A DNA stretch of 33,927 nt from Dyadobacter sp. LHD-138 (GCF_030929615.1 NZ_JAVFVU010000055.1:1-33927), one strand, 5' to 3'. Shown: positions 15,639 to 24,294, numbered from the stretch's first letter. The notes: generated by a model from the sequence alone, not told the origin. Program-made: numbers and translations.

Positions 15639-18449
15639 ATGGAGATAAAAAACCACATACAGGCCGACGGCGACATGTCTATCATGGGGCAAATTATTAG
15701 CTCGGTGATGGCAGCTGCACCTATGGTTGTTGCGAGTTCGCTTCTTGTTATCGGCCTTAATTCTGATCGGGTAGATGGATATGAAGCCGTTGATCTTTTG
15801 AACCGGGTAAACCATACCGGTTTTCAAGCTATAAGTACAGTTACTGGATTACAGACATCTATCGACGGGAAAGTAAGCATAGCGACGCCAAATGTGATCA
15901 CTGCAGACCACAACTTTACCGGTACAAATCTTAGCCTTTCAGGCCAAACATTTTATAATCTGTTTCCATCAACCAGTAATGTTTTTTTGAACTATTACCC
16001 CGTTATAGGAGCTTCTGTAAATACTTTTGCCAATTTTCGTGTCTGGGATATCGCGGCTGGAACTCAAAAGGTTTTAAGGATTGGAGGGGATAATACATTT
16101 ACGTGGGGCGGAGTAAATGTAGTTCTTGCAACTAGACAAGTAGCGACTGGAACTGGGTTGACCGGCGGTGGGGATTTATCCGCGAACAGGACTTTATCAG
16201 TCTCCTTCGGATCTGCTGCAGGGACTGTTTCCGAAGGAAACCACGCTCATACTTTTGCTTCGTTAACTTCGAAACCCAATACATTATTGGGCTACGGTAT
16301 AACTGACGCAGCATCTACATCCGATTTGTCAGCGTACGTGCAAAGAGGAACAGCAAACACGGTTTCCGCAGATCATATTTTTACAGGAATTGGACTGAGG
16401 CTTTCTCCACATTATTTCCACGGAACTTATGACGGCTCTAATGTCTATACGCATTTTTATCCAACATCAGCGGGAAACGGATCAACTTCCACTTTTGGAA
16501 ATTTCCGTTTTTGGAATGGCCCCGGCAATACCTTAAAAACACTGAGAGTTGGCGGCGATGGGACATTTATTTGGGATGGCAAAAACGTTGCTACCGAGAC
16601 ATGGGTTATTGCACAAGATAGATTCACATCCTCTTTAACTGCGGTAACTGATCTAAATAACGTAATAAATGGCGGGGTTAAATATTGGACAGACGCCACC
16701 GCCAACAGACCGGAAGGATATGGCACTGCCCTAACTTTTGCCGGGCTATCGCACACGGGAAATATAATTGATGGCGGCTGGATAAGTCAAATACTATCCG
16801 GTACATCCGGGAACTGGTTTGTTCGAAGAGGTGGTGGTGTTGCTGGCCCTGCGGGTAACTGGGGAAGCACCTATCAGCTATGGACAGCTAAGCAATTTAC
16901 GCAGTCACAGATAAACAATTGGGATGCGGCTTATTCAGGTTTGGCGGGTAAAGAAAATAGTTTTTTGAAAGGGGATTTAATTCAAGGTACTGGAATTACC
17001 TTCTCAGGCTCAGGAGTAGGTAGGCTTTACGGGGCTGGGAATTTAACCATAAATACTTCAGGATCGGGCTCTTGGAATGATGCTTTGACCGTAAATGCCA
17101 CAGCCCAGGTGATGCCAATTATATCTAGGGGGCCAGCAACGACCCCTACGGATTATTTACAGTTAAAGCCCACCGATTGGGGACCTGGAAAGCCCTATCT
17201 GGCTATTTCGAAAAGTTTCACGGCCAATAAATGGGAATACTACTCATACGACGGGGTTGCGACAAACGGGGCGTTAAATTTCGCTTTGAATTTAACTCGA
17301 TTCGACGTTCCGCTGTTGGATGAAAACCGGCAAGTAGCGACAGGCCCCGGGTTGATCGGAGGAGGTTACCTATCGACGGATAGAACACTATATGTTGACT
17401 TTGGCACAGGATTTAATCAAGTTCCCCGAGGTGATGATTCTCGAATAAATAACGGTCAAACCGCATTTGGGTGGGGTAATCCTGCGGGACTCTATGTTAG
17501 AAAGGCTACTGTCGACACAATTACCGCGGCGCATATCTTCGCAGGAGAGATTACGTTACCTGGCAGTCTCTTTAAGAGCACATATGATGGATCTAATTCG
17601 TATTTCCATTTTTACGGGTCAGGTGGAAACGGGGCGGTTAGCTCAATTGGAAATTTCCGTTTTTGGAATGGGCCTGGCAATACATTCAAGACGTTAAGGG
17701 TCGGTGGGGATGGGATTATGATGTGGGACGGTATCAATGTAGCTACCCAATCTTGGGTTACCTCGATCGGCTACGCTACGGAGGGCTACGTGACTTCCCG
17801 AGGATATGCGACTGAAAGCTATGTAAACTCCAGAGGTTTCGCTACGGAGAACTGGGTTAACGGAAATTTCGCCTTATATAATGATGGTCGGATCAATAAC
17901 GGTCAAACGGCTTATAACTGGGGTAATCATGCATTAGCCGGTTACCTATCAAGCATTAGCTCAGGGAACGTTACTGGGGCGTTGGGCTACGCCCCTATGC
18001 GTGACGACCGCCAAATAACGATTAACGGAAGTACTAAGAATGTAAAGGACAACCCGTCGTTCACTGTATCGGGCGGCATATCTGGCAGCGGATCGTTTAT
18101 GTACATCCCTGTCTGGACTAGTTCTGGAAGTTTAGGTTCAACCGATTTTTACTACAACGGATATGTATATGGTTTTGGCAGCTTCCATTCTAGCTATCAC
18201 AAAGTAACGGTCGGAGGCGGGCTATTTACGGCTGATGTGAGTACTTCGCCAAGCTCTGAGTTCGTGCTTGAAGTTGCGTCAACCTCAAGAATAGCCAGGC
18301 CGTGGCCCACAATGACGCAATCTCAGCGACTATCTGCCTCGGTCAAGGACGGCGGAGCCGTATGGCAAAGCGATGCGGGCACCTACGGCGTAGGTCTGTA
18401 TCTATACTATGGCGGATGGTTAAAGGTATCATTTGCGCTAGCCCCTTAG
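15639..18449 (+). CDS. Large tail fibre with pyocin-knob domain
   Basis: 936 aa. Modules in order: a hydrophobic N-terminus (about 15-45); TGTGLTGGGDLSANRTLSVSFG-type repeat (about 168 and again, changed, about 568); a module with YDGSNVYTHFYP...NFRFWNGPGNTLKTLRVGGDG...WDGKNVATETWV (about 264-322) that is duplicated at about 648-707; between them a pyocin-knob-like domain (about 337-430, with ATANRPEGYG, GGWISQIL and NWGSTYQLW). Then three GYATE(S)YV-type units of about 10 residues (710-739). The C-terminal 200 residues are Gly/Ser-rich and likely contact the receptor. No intramolecular chaperone is recognised. Probably the host-range determinant. Confidence 0.8.
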   Translation: MEIKNHIQADGDMSIMGQIISSVMAAAPMVVASSLLVIGLNSDRVDGYEAVDLLNRVNHTGFQAISTVTGLQTSIDGKVSIATPNVITADHNFTGTNLSLSGQTFYNLFPSTSNVFLNYYPVIGASVNTFANFRVWDIAAGTQKVLRIGGDNTFTWGGVNVVLATRQVATGTGLTGGGDLSANRTLSVSFGSAAGTVSEGNHAHTFASLTSKPNTLLGYGITDAASTSDLSAYVQRGTANTVSADHIFTGIGLRLSPHYFHGTYDGSNVYTHFYPTSAGNGSTSTFGNFRFWNGPGNTLKTLRVGGDGTFIWDGKNVATETWVIAQDRFTSSLTAVTDLNNVINGGVKYWTDATANRPEGYGTALTFAGLSHTGNIIDGGWISQILSGTSGNWFVRRGGGVAGPAGNWGSTYQLWTAKQFTQSQINNWDAAYSGLAGKENSFLKGDLIQGTGITFSGSGVGRLYGAGNLTINTSGSGSWNDALTVNATAQVMPIISRGPATTPTDYLQLKPTDWGPGKPYLAISKSFTANKWEYYSYDGVATNGALNFALNLTRFDVPLLDENRQVATGPGLIGGGYLSTDRTLYVDFGTGFNQVPRGDDSRINNGQTAFGWGNPAGLYVRKATVDTITAAHIFAGEITLPGSLFKSTYDGSNSYFHFYGSGGNGAVSSIGNFRFWNGPGNTFKTLRVGGDGIMMWDGINVATQSWVTSIGYATEGYVTSRGYATESYVNSRGFATENWVNGNFALYNDGRINNGQTAYNWGNHALAGYLSSISSGNVTGALGYAPMRDDRQITINGSTKNVKDNPSFTVSGGISGSGSFMYIPVWTSSGSLGSTDFYYNGYVYGFGSFHSSYHKVTVGGGLFTADVSTSPSSEFVLEVASTSRIARPWPTMTQSQRLSASVKDGGAVWQSDAGTYGVGLYLYYGGWLKVSFALAP
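16430..16610 (+). repeat. Internal duplication in large fibre, copy 1
   Basis: About 180 bp, repeated in diverged form at 17580-17757; the core starting GGAAATTTCCGTTTTTGGAA is shared exactly. This reflects duplicated fibre modules. Confidence 0.75.
17580..17757 (+). repeat. Internal duplication in large fibre, copy 2
   Basis: Second copy of the module at 16430-16610, with many third-position changes. Directly after it come three short GYATE-type units. Confidence 0.75.
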
Positions 18450-18489
18450 TGCAGTAATTAATCGAATAACTATAATTAACAAACACGAT

Positions 18490-18933
18490 ATGCACACAAG
18501 TTATAAAAGAACATTTGAATTCAGAAGTGCCGCGGTAAATTACTTAAGCACCGAGAAAGATGAAACAAAGCTCAAAAGTGCGCTTGAGGACGTGCTTGAA
18601 CAAATTCCTGACATACAGGAAAATTTTGAGAAATTCAGTAAAAGGATCAAGCGCAAACACGCAGCGGAAGATCGCCACGGCTGCATTCTTCGCGAAGAAA
18701 ACGGAGGGTACAAATTCACGAAGGATGGCGAGGAAAAAGCAGAAGATGAATTGGAAGAAATGATGGAGGATAGGACACATGTCGAGATCGATCCTGTTTT
18801 GGTTGATATCCCTCAGGATTTCCCGCGGTCACTGTTGCGCTACTTCAAGGGTTTTGTCTTCGAGCAAACAGAACCTGAAGCCACACCCGCACAGCTACTA
18901 AAAAGCAAAGTAAAATCTCTAAATCAAAAATAA
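18490..18933 (+). CDS. Unknown phage protein
   Basis: 147 aa, hydrophilic and strongly helical, with many Lys and Glu residues (KLKSALEDVLEQIPDIQENFEKFSKRIKRKH, EEKAEDELEEMMEDR). No signal peptide or membrane segment and no family recognised. It sits between the large fibre and another small protein 2 nt downstream, so the two are coupled. It could be a fibre assembly chaperone, since small helical proteins after fibre genes often are, but nothing in the sequence proves this. It begins 40 nt after the fibre stop, with only a weak CA leader (AACAAACACGAT). Confidence 0.6.
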   Translation: MHTSYKRTFEFRSAAVNYLSTEKDETKLKSALEDVLEQIPDIQENFEKFSKRIKRKHAAEDRHGCILREENGGYKFTKDGEEKAEDELEEMMEDRTHVEIDPVLVDIPQDFPRSLLRYFKGFVFEQTEPEATPAQLLKSKVKSLNQK

Positions 18934-18935
18934 TC

Positions 18936-19271
18936 ATGTCAGTAAAAACAAACGAGATCCTAGAAACCCTGGAATCTCTTGCACCGGAAAACCCTGTGCA
19001 AGAAATAGAAATCGATTCCATCAACCTAAGTTTTGGTTTTAGCTACCGTGACATCTCAGATCCAATCAACCCGAAGCCTGGGAATTTCAACGAGAACGTC
19101 AATCTGAATTTCTCAAATGAGGTGGAACTTAACCGGATACTAACGGAGAAGGAATACTTACAATCGGTAGTCCCGTTAATTGCTAACCAGCTGATCAAAG
19201 GCCTAAATGCTGACACAGCCAAAGCAAAAGAATTCAAAATAGCTGTGAAAGCGGCCGTAGAAGCAATTTAA
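18936..19271 (+). CDS. Unknown phage protein
   Basis: 111 aa. The first 70 residues are acidic with beta-type segments (NSINLS-like IDSINLSFGFSYRDI, NVNLNFSNEVELNRIL), the last 40 are Ala/Lys-rich helix ending AVKAAVEAI. No family recognised and no export signal. It begins 2 nt after the preceding stop, so it is probably translated with it and may act in the same step, perhaps fibre assembly. Confidence 0.6.
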   Translation: MSVKTNEILETLESLAPENPVQEIEIDSINLSFGFSYRDISDPINPKPGNFNENVNLNFSNEVELNRILTEKEYLQSVVPLIANQLIKGLNADTAKAKEFKIAVKAAVEAI

Positions 19272-19293
19272 TTTTTCAACCTGTTACCATTAT

Positions 19294-19301
19294 ACACACA
19301 A
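19294..19301 (+). promoter_or_regulatory. CA-repeat leader of secreted protein
   Basis: ACACACAA directly before the ATG at 19302; a shortened form of the phage leader. Confidence 0.55.
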
Positions 19302-21932
19302 ATGAAAAAATTACTCTTATTGCTCCTGCTGTTATCGGCAGGAGTGCAGGCGCAAGTAACATCCGGTAAGGACACCCTTGCGACACAATCATGGGTGCGG
19401 AAGTTTTTTAATCCCGGTGGCGTTATTGTTGATCCAGGCGCTCCCAAATGCGAGAAGCATCCAACGATTGATGCGATCTTTGATGTCACGGCAACTACCG
19501 CGAAAGTTCGTTTTGATGCAGTTGGACTCACCGAATTTCAACTTTCTTTTCAGGCAACTGACGGGAAGGAAATTACTTATCAGCGTTTCAAGGATCCGAA
19601 AAGCAATACAGTTCAGATTACTTTCGCAAAACAGCCTATCGGAACCTATCAAGTTGAATTAATCCCGATTTCCTGTAAGAGCGAAAAGAAGAATGATGTC
19701 AAACAGTTTCGTTTAACGGATGGTGGTGAAAGTCCGCCCGCAAGCGACTGTAAGCCTTATTCGATTGCCGAGATTAAGAATATTTCGAATGTAGGTATAA
19801 CAGTTAAATTCGCAGCAACAGGTCTTACTAAACTTACGCTTACGCTGTTGTCATCTTCCGATGCGCCGATCAAGTCGATCACTTATGAGCCAAAACAGGA
19901 CGAATTGTATTTCCCTTTCAATGTTGGATCAAGCACCATCTTGCCATCAGGAAATTACAAAATACGTTTAACTCCGGTTTCGTGTAATGGACAGCCCACA
20001 GTTGAGCCGTTCACTATAAAAGCAAATGAAAGTGGAGAAGCTACTCCGCCTGATGAAAATGCCGGCATCCCCAAATTTAGCCAAACTCCTAAAAAATTAT
20101 TTCAGCTAAAAAATTCAGCTGGAACCTATGAGGATATCACACCCGGCGATTACATCGGATCTGACGGTACGCGCTATCGAAAAGAGGGCGGCATTATTTA
20201 TAAGGCGCTGTACTGGATCAATGAACTGGCATTAGTTAAAGATGGCCGGCCTGTTGATTTCGGCAAGCGTGTTTTTCCGAATGGAGTTTTGGGTTATGTA
20301 CGTAAAGAATATGCAGCCTTTGACTGGTCAGGAATCGACAATAAGAATAGCAGCATTGTTGGCAAGCCCATGCCTTGGCGCGGCTCCATTGATCAGGAAT
20401 CTTTTCTCTCTTCCGGCTGGGATATCTGGTTGCATAGTACCGAAAATAAAGACGCCGTTTCTGACTACCTTTTTCGCACCGTTACGGCCAACTTTACCAC
20501 GAATGGAGGCAAAGATCTTAAAACGGGCAATGACTTCATTCGGCAGCAAAATTCGGCCTATATGGATGCTGGTAATCTTGTCCCGCAATTCATTTACAAC
20601 CCGACAAAAAAGAGATCGGATAAGCCGGTTGTGATTCAATGCTACCCTACCCTGGACTCTCCCTATGAAACAGTAAAAGGTTTGTACGACGGCGGGGTAA
20701 CGCATGTTTGGTGGCAAAACCTACACAATGGAGGAATTTACGTAGATGGAAGACAGGCGGTAGCTACTGATAAATACCCATTGACGCCTGGCTTTAACTG
20801 GTCATCGACTGAATTTAAGCTTCGATTCCCAAGACTTAACCCAGGCGATCAATTAACGGACGATGAATGTATCGAATTCGCCAATAATATCTATTTAGGC
20901 AATAATTTCATTCTAACGGATGAATGGTCAGAGGGTTCGTATCCTCAAATGTCAGACCGGAGAAATATCATCTACAAGCGCGTTGGCGAGCGAATTAAGG
21001 AAATGGGTCTTGTGGGGGTTCAATTGTTGGGCGATTACGGATATGGATCAAAAAATCTCCATTTCAGAAATAGTTCCGTAGGCGAAAAACCTATGGACAA
21101 ATACTATCTAGGGCTTCTAGGCCCAGATGGAAAAGAAAAATTGGAGCAAGTGGGCGGCTCCGGCCATACGACGGTTAAAAATGATTACTGGCAAAATGGT
21201 CAGAGTAATTACCGGGGCACGGTCGTAGGGGCTTACTATGCGATTACCGCACAAAGTCCTGATCTAATTCCAGCCATGACTTATGAGGCAATGTTATTCA
21301 ATAACATGTTTCCAGATCAGCCAAAGCAGCGATTCACAACGCCCATCATGCAGTCGAATGCGCACGGGGCTGATGTGCCGTATAAGAACGACGGAACAAC
21401 CAAGGCCGATGGAACCGAGAACTTAAATCAATATCCGGAAGCCCCAGCCGAATTGTTAAAGATTAATTCTTTTAAATCGCTTCTATTTTACAACTCAGCC
21501 TATCTATGGGATGCGTGGGGGACCAAGCCAGCAAGAGAAAAAAACGCTTGGTATGATAGCTCAATTATGTTTGATGGATGGATTGAAGGCACGCGCTGGT
21601 ATGCAAACATGGTTCCTTACCTAAATGAAGCTGGCCGTCGAATCATCGTTAGCGATTATAGTTCAAGCGGAAAGGAATTCAGAAGCTCAACAATTGAACG
21701 TCATGTTTCTAACTCAGGAACCACTCACTTTTACAATAGTTACTTCAATGAAGTTGCCAATAACAAGGTTGGAGAATTGACTTTTGTGCCATCAAAGAAG
21801 AAAGTATTTGTTTACATCAACTCCTACAAGATGCCTTCTGAGATAGAGGAGATAACTGCTCATGTCGACGGAAAGGATTATTACCTGGGAGAGTGCGCAG
21901 GGTCAACCCTCAATGTATTTTACGAAAAGTAG
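19302..21932 (+). CDS. Large secreted protein with two Ig/Fn3-like repeats
   Basis: 876 aa. It has a textbook signal peptide (MKKLLLLLLLLSAGVQAQ, about 18 residues), rare for a gene in a phage tail operon. A short segment DTLATQSWV echoes the ATQSWV units of the large fibre. Two beta-sandwich repeats follow (about 50-125 and 150-227), each starting with a Cys near KHP/KPY and ending Y-x-V/I-x-L-x-P-x-SC, probably with one disulfide each. The remaining 620 residues look like a globular domain rich in Trp and Tyr, with HVWWQNLHNGG and ILTDEWSEGSYP (about 536), possibly a glycoside-hydrolase-like barrel; this is inference. A CA leader abuts the start, so it is expressed as part of the phage operon. 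It could be a cargo enzyme exported before lysis, or a virion-attached protein. Confidence 0.7.
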   Translation: MKKLLLLLLLLSAGVQAQVTSGKDTLATQSWVRKFFNPGGVIVDPGAPKCEKHPTIDAIFDVTATTAKVRFDAVGLTEFQLSFQATDGKEITYQRFKDPKSNTVQITFAKQPIGTYQVELIPISCKSEKKNDVKQFRLTDGGESPPASDCKPYSIAEIKNISNVGITVKFAATGLTKLTLTLLSSSDAPIKSITYEPKQDELYFPFNVGSSTILPSGNYKIRLTPVSCNGQPTVEPFTIKANESGEATPPDENAGIPKFSQTPKKLFQLKNSAGTYEDITPGDYIGSDGTRYRKEGGIIYKALYWINELALVKDGRPVDFGKRVFPNGVLGYVRKEYAAFDWSGIDNKNSSIVGKPMPWRGSIDQESFLSSGWDIWLHSTENKDAVSDYLFRTVTANFTTNGGKDLKTGNDFIRQQNSAYMDAGNLVPQFIYNPTKKRSDKPVVIQCYPTLDSPYETVKGLYDGGVTHVWWQNLHNGGIYVDGRQAVATDKYPLTPGFNWSSTEFKLRFPRLNPGDQLTDDECIEFANNIYLGNNFILTDEWSEGSYPQMSDRRNIIYKRVGERIKEMGLVGVQLLGDYGYGSKNLHFRNSSVGEKPMDKYYLGLLGPDGKEKLEQVGGSGHTTVKNDYWQNGQSNYRGTVVGAYYAITAQSPDLIPAMTYEAMLFNNMFPDQPKQRFTTPIMQSNAHGADVPYKNDGTTKADGTENLNQYPEAPAELLKINSFKSLLFYNSAYLWDAWGTKPAREKNAWYDSSIMFDGWIEGTRWYANMVPYLNEAGRRIIVSDYSSSGKEFRSSTIERHVSNSGTTHFYNSYFNEVANNKVGELTFVPSKKKVFVYINSYKMPSEIEEITAHVDGKDYYLGECAGSTLNVFYEK

Positions 21933-21939
21933 AAAGCTT

Positions 21940-22305
21940 ATGAAAAAATACATCATCGCAGGTGCGTGTGTCCTTATCATGATCATCACCACCTTTTTCA
22001 TCGTTCGTCACATCAAAAATAACAACAAGGAACAAACACCTCTTGAAAAATGGGAACAAGCCGTCGATTCAGCCGCAGCCTACCGGAATAAAGTAATAAC
22101 TGATAGCATCAACCTAATCGAAGCTAAAAAAAAATTGAAAGGTTATGAAGATAAACGCGATACACTATCGAAGGCTATGGCTGACGATAGTTTTGCTATG
22201 GCTGTTCGGCGCAGCGTCTTACGGGCAAGAATCCAAGCCGATATCCAAGCAGGAACAATACGTGACAGCCTTGGAAGACACGGCGCTGGTACTGGAAGCC
22301 ATTAG
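21940..22305 (+). CDS. Inner-membrane spanin-like protein
   Basis: 121 aa from the ATG at 21940; an in-frame start at 21862 lies inside the preceding gene and is rejected. One N-terminal membrane helix (YIIAGACVLIMIITTFFIV) is followed by a charged helical domain expected in the periplasm (LEKWEQAVDSAAAYRNK, LIEAKKKLKGYEDK). This is the layout of Rz-type i-spanins. A second gene in another frame overlaps its last 161 nt and carries a signal peptide, which strengthens the spanin idea. The position just before the holin-like and endolysin genes also fits. No sequence family was recognised. Confidence 0.55.
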   Translation: MKKYIIAGACVLIMIITTFFIVRHIKNNNKEQTPLEKWEQAVDSAAAYRNKVITDSINLIEAKKKLKGYEDKRDTLSKAMADDSFAMAVRRSVLRARIQADIQAGTIRDSLGRHGAGTGSH

Positions 22306-22537
22306 GCCGATCATCACTCAGCAAAAAGTCGTCATCAACCTGTTAGAGCGGAAATATGAAAACTCACAAAAAGAATGGATGTTCAAAGAAACCGCCCTGC
22401 TTCTGCAACTCGACAAATCCAAGAAGGCACTTGCTGCCGAAATTAAAGCCAGGCGAAGGGAAAAGAAAAAAGCCTTCTTAAAAGGAGCCATACTTGGAGC
22501 TGCCATTTCAGTTGCCCTTTCAGCTTCTACCCACTAA
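22145..22537 (+). CDS. Overlapping exported coiled-coil protein, spanin partner?
   Basis: 130 aa. The signal peptide (LWLTIVLLWLFGAASYGQ) is encoded inside the preceding gene in another frame. The mature part is a coiled coil (TQQKVVINLLERKYENSQKE, ALLLQLDKSKKALAAEIKAR), then a basic stretch and a short hydrophobic tail (GAILGAAISVALSAS). The nested, out-of-frame arrangement resembles Rz/Rz1 spanins, but there is no lipobox Cys, so it would not be a classical o-spanin; the C-terminal hydrophobic segment may anchor it instead. It ends 26 nt before the holin-like gene. Confidence 0.55.
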   Translation: MKINAIHYRRLWLTIVLLWLFGAASYGQESKPISKQEQYVTALEDTALVLEAIRPIITQQKVVINLLERKYENSQKEWMFKETALLLQLDKSKKALAAEIKARRREKKKAFLKGAILGAAISVALSASTH

Positions 22538-22549
22538 CAACGTTAACAT

Positions 22550-22559
22550 ACACACACTT
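22550..22559 (+). promoter_or_regulatory. CA-repeat leader of holin-like gene
   Basis: ACACACACTT, 4 nt before the ATG at 22564. Confidence 0.6.
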
Positions 22560-22563
22560 TATA

Positions 22564-22881
22564 ATGGAAGAAATACTTAGAAACTTAGGGGTAAAAGTCG
22601 AGTCGTGGATTATCTCATTTATGGCCGCTTCGATATTTATCGTAATGAAAATTTACGAGCCCGAAATTCCTCCCACAAAAAGAAAAGTGATCTACATTAT
22701 CCTTTCCGGAATCGCTACCGCGCTATTAGTCCCCGGGCTGATCGTATACTGGTTCGGCATAGATAACCCTTTTGCTGCTGGCTTTGCAACCGCAGTGGTC
22801 GTAATGACTTTTGAGCTTATCGCACAAGCAATTAAAGACAGAGTAATCAAAAAAATTAAAGATGAAAAAGATGGAATTTGA
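22564..22881 (+). CDS. Holin-like membrane protein
   Basis: 105 aa. Three membrane segments are visible: WIISFMAASIFIVMKIY, VIYIILSGIATALLVPGLIVYWF and AAGFATAVVVMTFELIAQAI, followed by a short basic tail (KDRVIKKIKDEKDG). Size and layout fit a class I holin, which opens the inner membrane for the endolysin encoded about 1 kb downstream. It overlaps the next membrane-protein gene by 20 nt. The call is by topology and neighbours, not by family motif. Confidence 0.6.
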   Translation: MEEILRNLGVKVESWIISFMAASIFIVMKIYEPEIPPTKRKVIYIILSGIATALLVPGLIVYWFGIDNPFAAGFATAVVVMTFELIAQAIKDRVIKKIKDEKDGI

Positions 22882-23305
22882 TTTGTCGGTTTGGCAATGG
22901 ATAAAGGAGGTTTTGATTACCATTGATTCTAAATTATCAGCACTTTGTAATCTGGGAGACTCCTTGCTTCACAGTTTTGAAATTCAATGGGTGCAGCGGA
23001 TTATTATCGTATTGATCGGCGCATTTGTCCTGATCACCTCCCTGATATCCCACATCCAAATTAAGAACAACAATATGGCGATGGCAAAAGAGATGCTGCG
23101 CAGGACCGGAAAGGAAACGCTGGGTGGGCGAATATTTTTTTACTGCACCATTATTTTCTGTGTCAGTAGCTTCTGGTATGGCTTTAATCCGTTCGCCGCT
23201 AGTTTTGCAGTTGCCGCCCTAGTTTGTGAGCGGCTGATTGTCTACCGCGTTTGCAGGGGTATGAAAGATCCAATTTCAAGATTTCTGAACAAAATTAATT
23301 GGTAG
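22862..23305 (+). CDS. Membrane protein of lysis region
   Basis: 147 aa with a hydrophilic N-terminus, one membrane segment at about 46-67 (IIIVLIGAFVLITSLIS) and a second hydrophobic block at about 90-130 (FFYCTIIFCVSSFWYG, FAASFAVAALVCERLIVY). The start overlaps the holin-like gene by 20 nt; an alternative ATG is at 22871. Function unknown. It may be a second holin, an antiholin or a superinfection factor. It ends 2 nt before the next gene. Confidence 0.55.
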   Translation: MKKMEFDLSVWQWIKEVLITIDSKLSALCNLGDSLLHSFEIQWVQRIIIVLIGAFVLITSLISHIQIKNNNMAMAKEMLRRTGKETLGGRIFFYCTIIFCVSSFWYGFNPFAASFAVAALVCERLIVYRVCRGMKDPISRFLNKINW

Positions 23306-23307
23306 CA

Positions 23308-23805
23308 ATGGGAATTATCCTTTTTATCGTATCAGTGCTGTTGAATATACTACTCAGCATTCCGGCACTGATTCACACGATTGCCGGTTCAATCCGCTAC
23401 AAAAGTAAGTTTGCCTATATCGATTCGGCTTTCATGCGCGGCGCCAAGGCATTGGACATTTTCGGCAACGTGGCTTATGGAACATTGCTGAATGATCTTT
23501 TCATTAAAAAGGGCGGATATCATTTTGGTCAGGGGACAGAAAAAATCAGCTCGGCAGCTGGCAAAAACTGGATTCTTGGAAAATTGACACCGTTAGGCTT
23601 GGGGCTTACTGGTACGTTAAACCTGATTGACTTCAAAAACTGGAAAAATGGAGGACATTGCTGGACAGCCATTGAAGGTGGTCGAGAACACTATCATTCA
23701 TTACGCTGGCCTGGAACAATCAAGTGGTATTACACCTTTTCGTTCCTGATTATCTCGACCACCCTACTCTATTTACTGTTCAGGCTTTTGATCTGGATAT
23801 TTTAG
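23308..23805 (+). CDS. Membrane protein, N- and C-terminal anchors
   Basis: 165 aa from the ATG at 23308, 2 nt after the previous stop. The N-terminus (IILFIVSVLLNILLSIPALI) and the C-terminus (FSFLIISTTLLYLLFRLLIWIF) are membrane helices, with a conserved-looking soluble middle (SAFMRGAKALDIFGNVAYGTLLND, GHCWTAIEGGREHYHSLRWPG) containing one Cys and three His. No family recognised. It is part of the chain of coupled membrane proteins before the endolysin, so a lysis-related role is likely but unproven. Confidence 0.55.
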   Translation: MGIILFIVSVLLNILLSIPALIHTIAGSIRYKSKFAYIDSAFMRGAKALDIFGNVAYGTLLNDLFIKKGGYHFGQGTEKISSAAGKNWILGKLTPLGLGLTGTLNLIDFKNWKNGGHCWTAIEGGREHYHSLRWPGTIKWYYTFSFLIISTTLLYLLFRLLIWIF

Positions 23806-23816
23806 AAATCAATTAC

Positions 23817-23826
23817 AACACACACT
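23817..23826 (+). promoter_or_regulatory. CA-repeat leader of endolysin gene
   Basis: AACACACACT, with the A of the ATG at 23827 completing the consensus; spacing zero. Confidence 0.7.
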
Positions 23827-24273
23827 ATGAAAACTCAAACACAACTGATTGCTAAATTCGGCAATCCTTACACAGCCCGCGCAAAATTCGAAAAGAAATG
23901 GATGGAGCTTTGGGATATTCCGCAGGAGATCAACGATGCAATTCCTGCGCTACCGAATAAAATCTATGTCAATTATTTATTGATCGCAGTATTAGAATCT
24001 ACTTTTCGGGAATTAATTGCCAGAGGACTTCACAAGGAAATCAGGACGTTTGACGGTTGTTTTAACATCCGTCCTAAACGTGGAAGTTCCGGAATTTCTA
24101 CACATGCCTGGGGAATCTCAATTGATTTAAATGCTACCTGGAATCCCTTTCGAGGGAAAGTAACCTGGTCTAAGGAATTTTTAGACGCTTGGCGGAAAAA
24201 TGGCTGGATTTGCGGAGCGGATTGGTCAGCTACAAGCAAAGATGGGATGCATTTCCAATGGGAAGGCTTCTGA
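23827..24273 (+). CDS. M15-family peptidase endolysin
   Basis: 148 aa. It carries the zinc motif of M15 (VanY/DD-carboxypeptidase-type) peptidases: SxHxxGxxxD as STHAWGISID (His93, Asp100), and DGMHFQWE near the C-terminus supplying the third ligand, His142, with Asp139 close by. Such enzymes cut peptide cross-links of peptidoglycan and act as phage endolysins. There is no signal peptide, so release should depend on the holin-like proteins upstream. It is the last gene of the fibre-lysis operon and is followed by a long-stem terminator at 24295-24334. Confidence 0.88.
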   Translation: MKTQTQLIAKFGNPYTARAKFEKKWMELWDIPQEINDAIPALPNKIYVNYLLIAVLESTFRELIARGLHKEIRTFDGCFNIRPKRGSSGISTHAWGISIDLNATWNPFRGKVTWSKEFLDAWRKNGWICGADWSATSKDGMHFQWEGF

Positions 24274-24294
24274 ATTAAAACGCTCACTTTCTTT

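Noticed and set aside
19389..19652. Minus-strand frame within the secreted protein gene
   Set aside because: Opposite-strand shadow of a gene with a signal peptide and clear domain structure.
21862..21939. Upstream start for the i-spanin-like gene
   Set aside because: It lies inside the preceding gene and puts a hydrophilic stretch before the membrane helix; 21940 is 8 nt after the previous stop.
23299..23307. TTG start three codons upstream of the 165-aa membrane protein
   Set aside because: The ATG at 23308 is right behind the previous stop and opens directly into the membrane helix.
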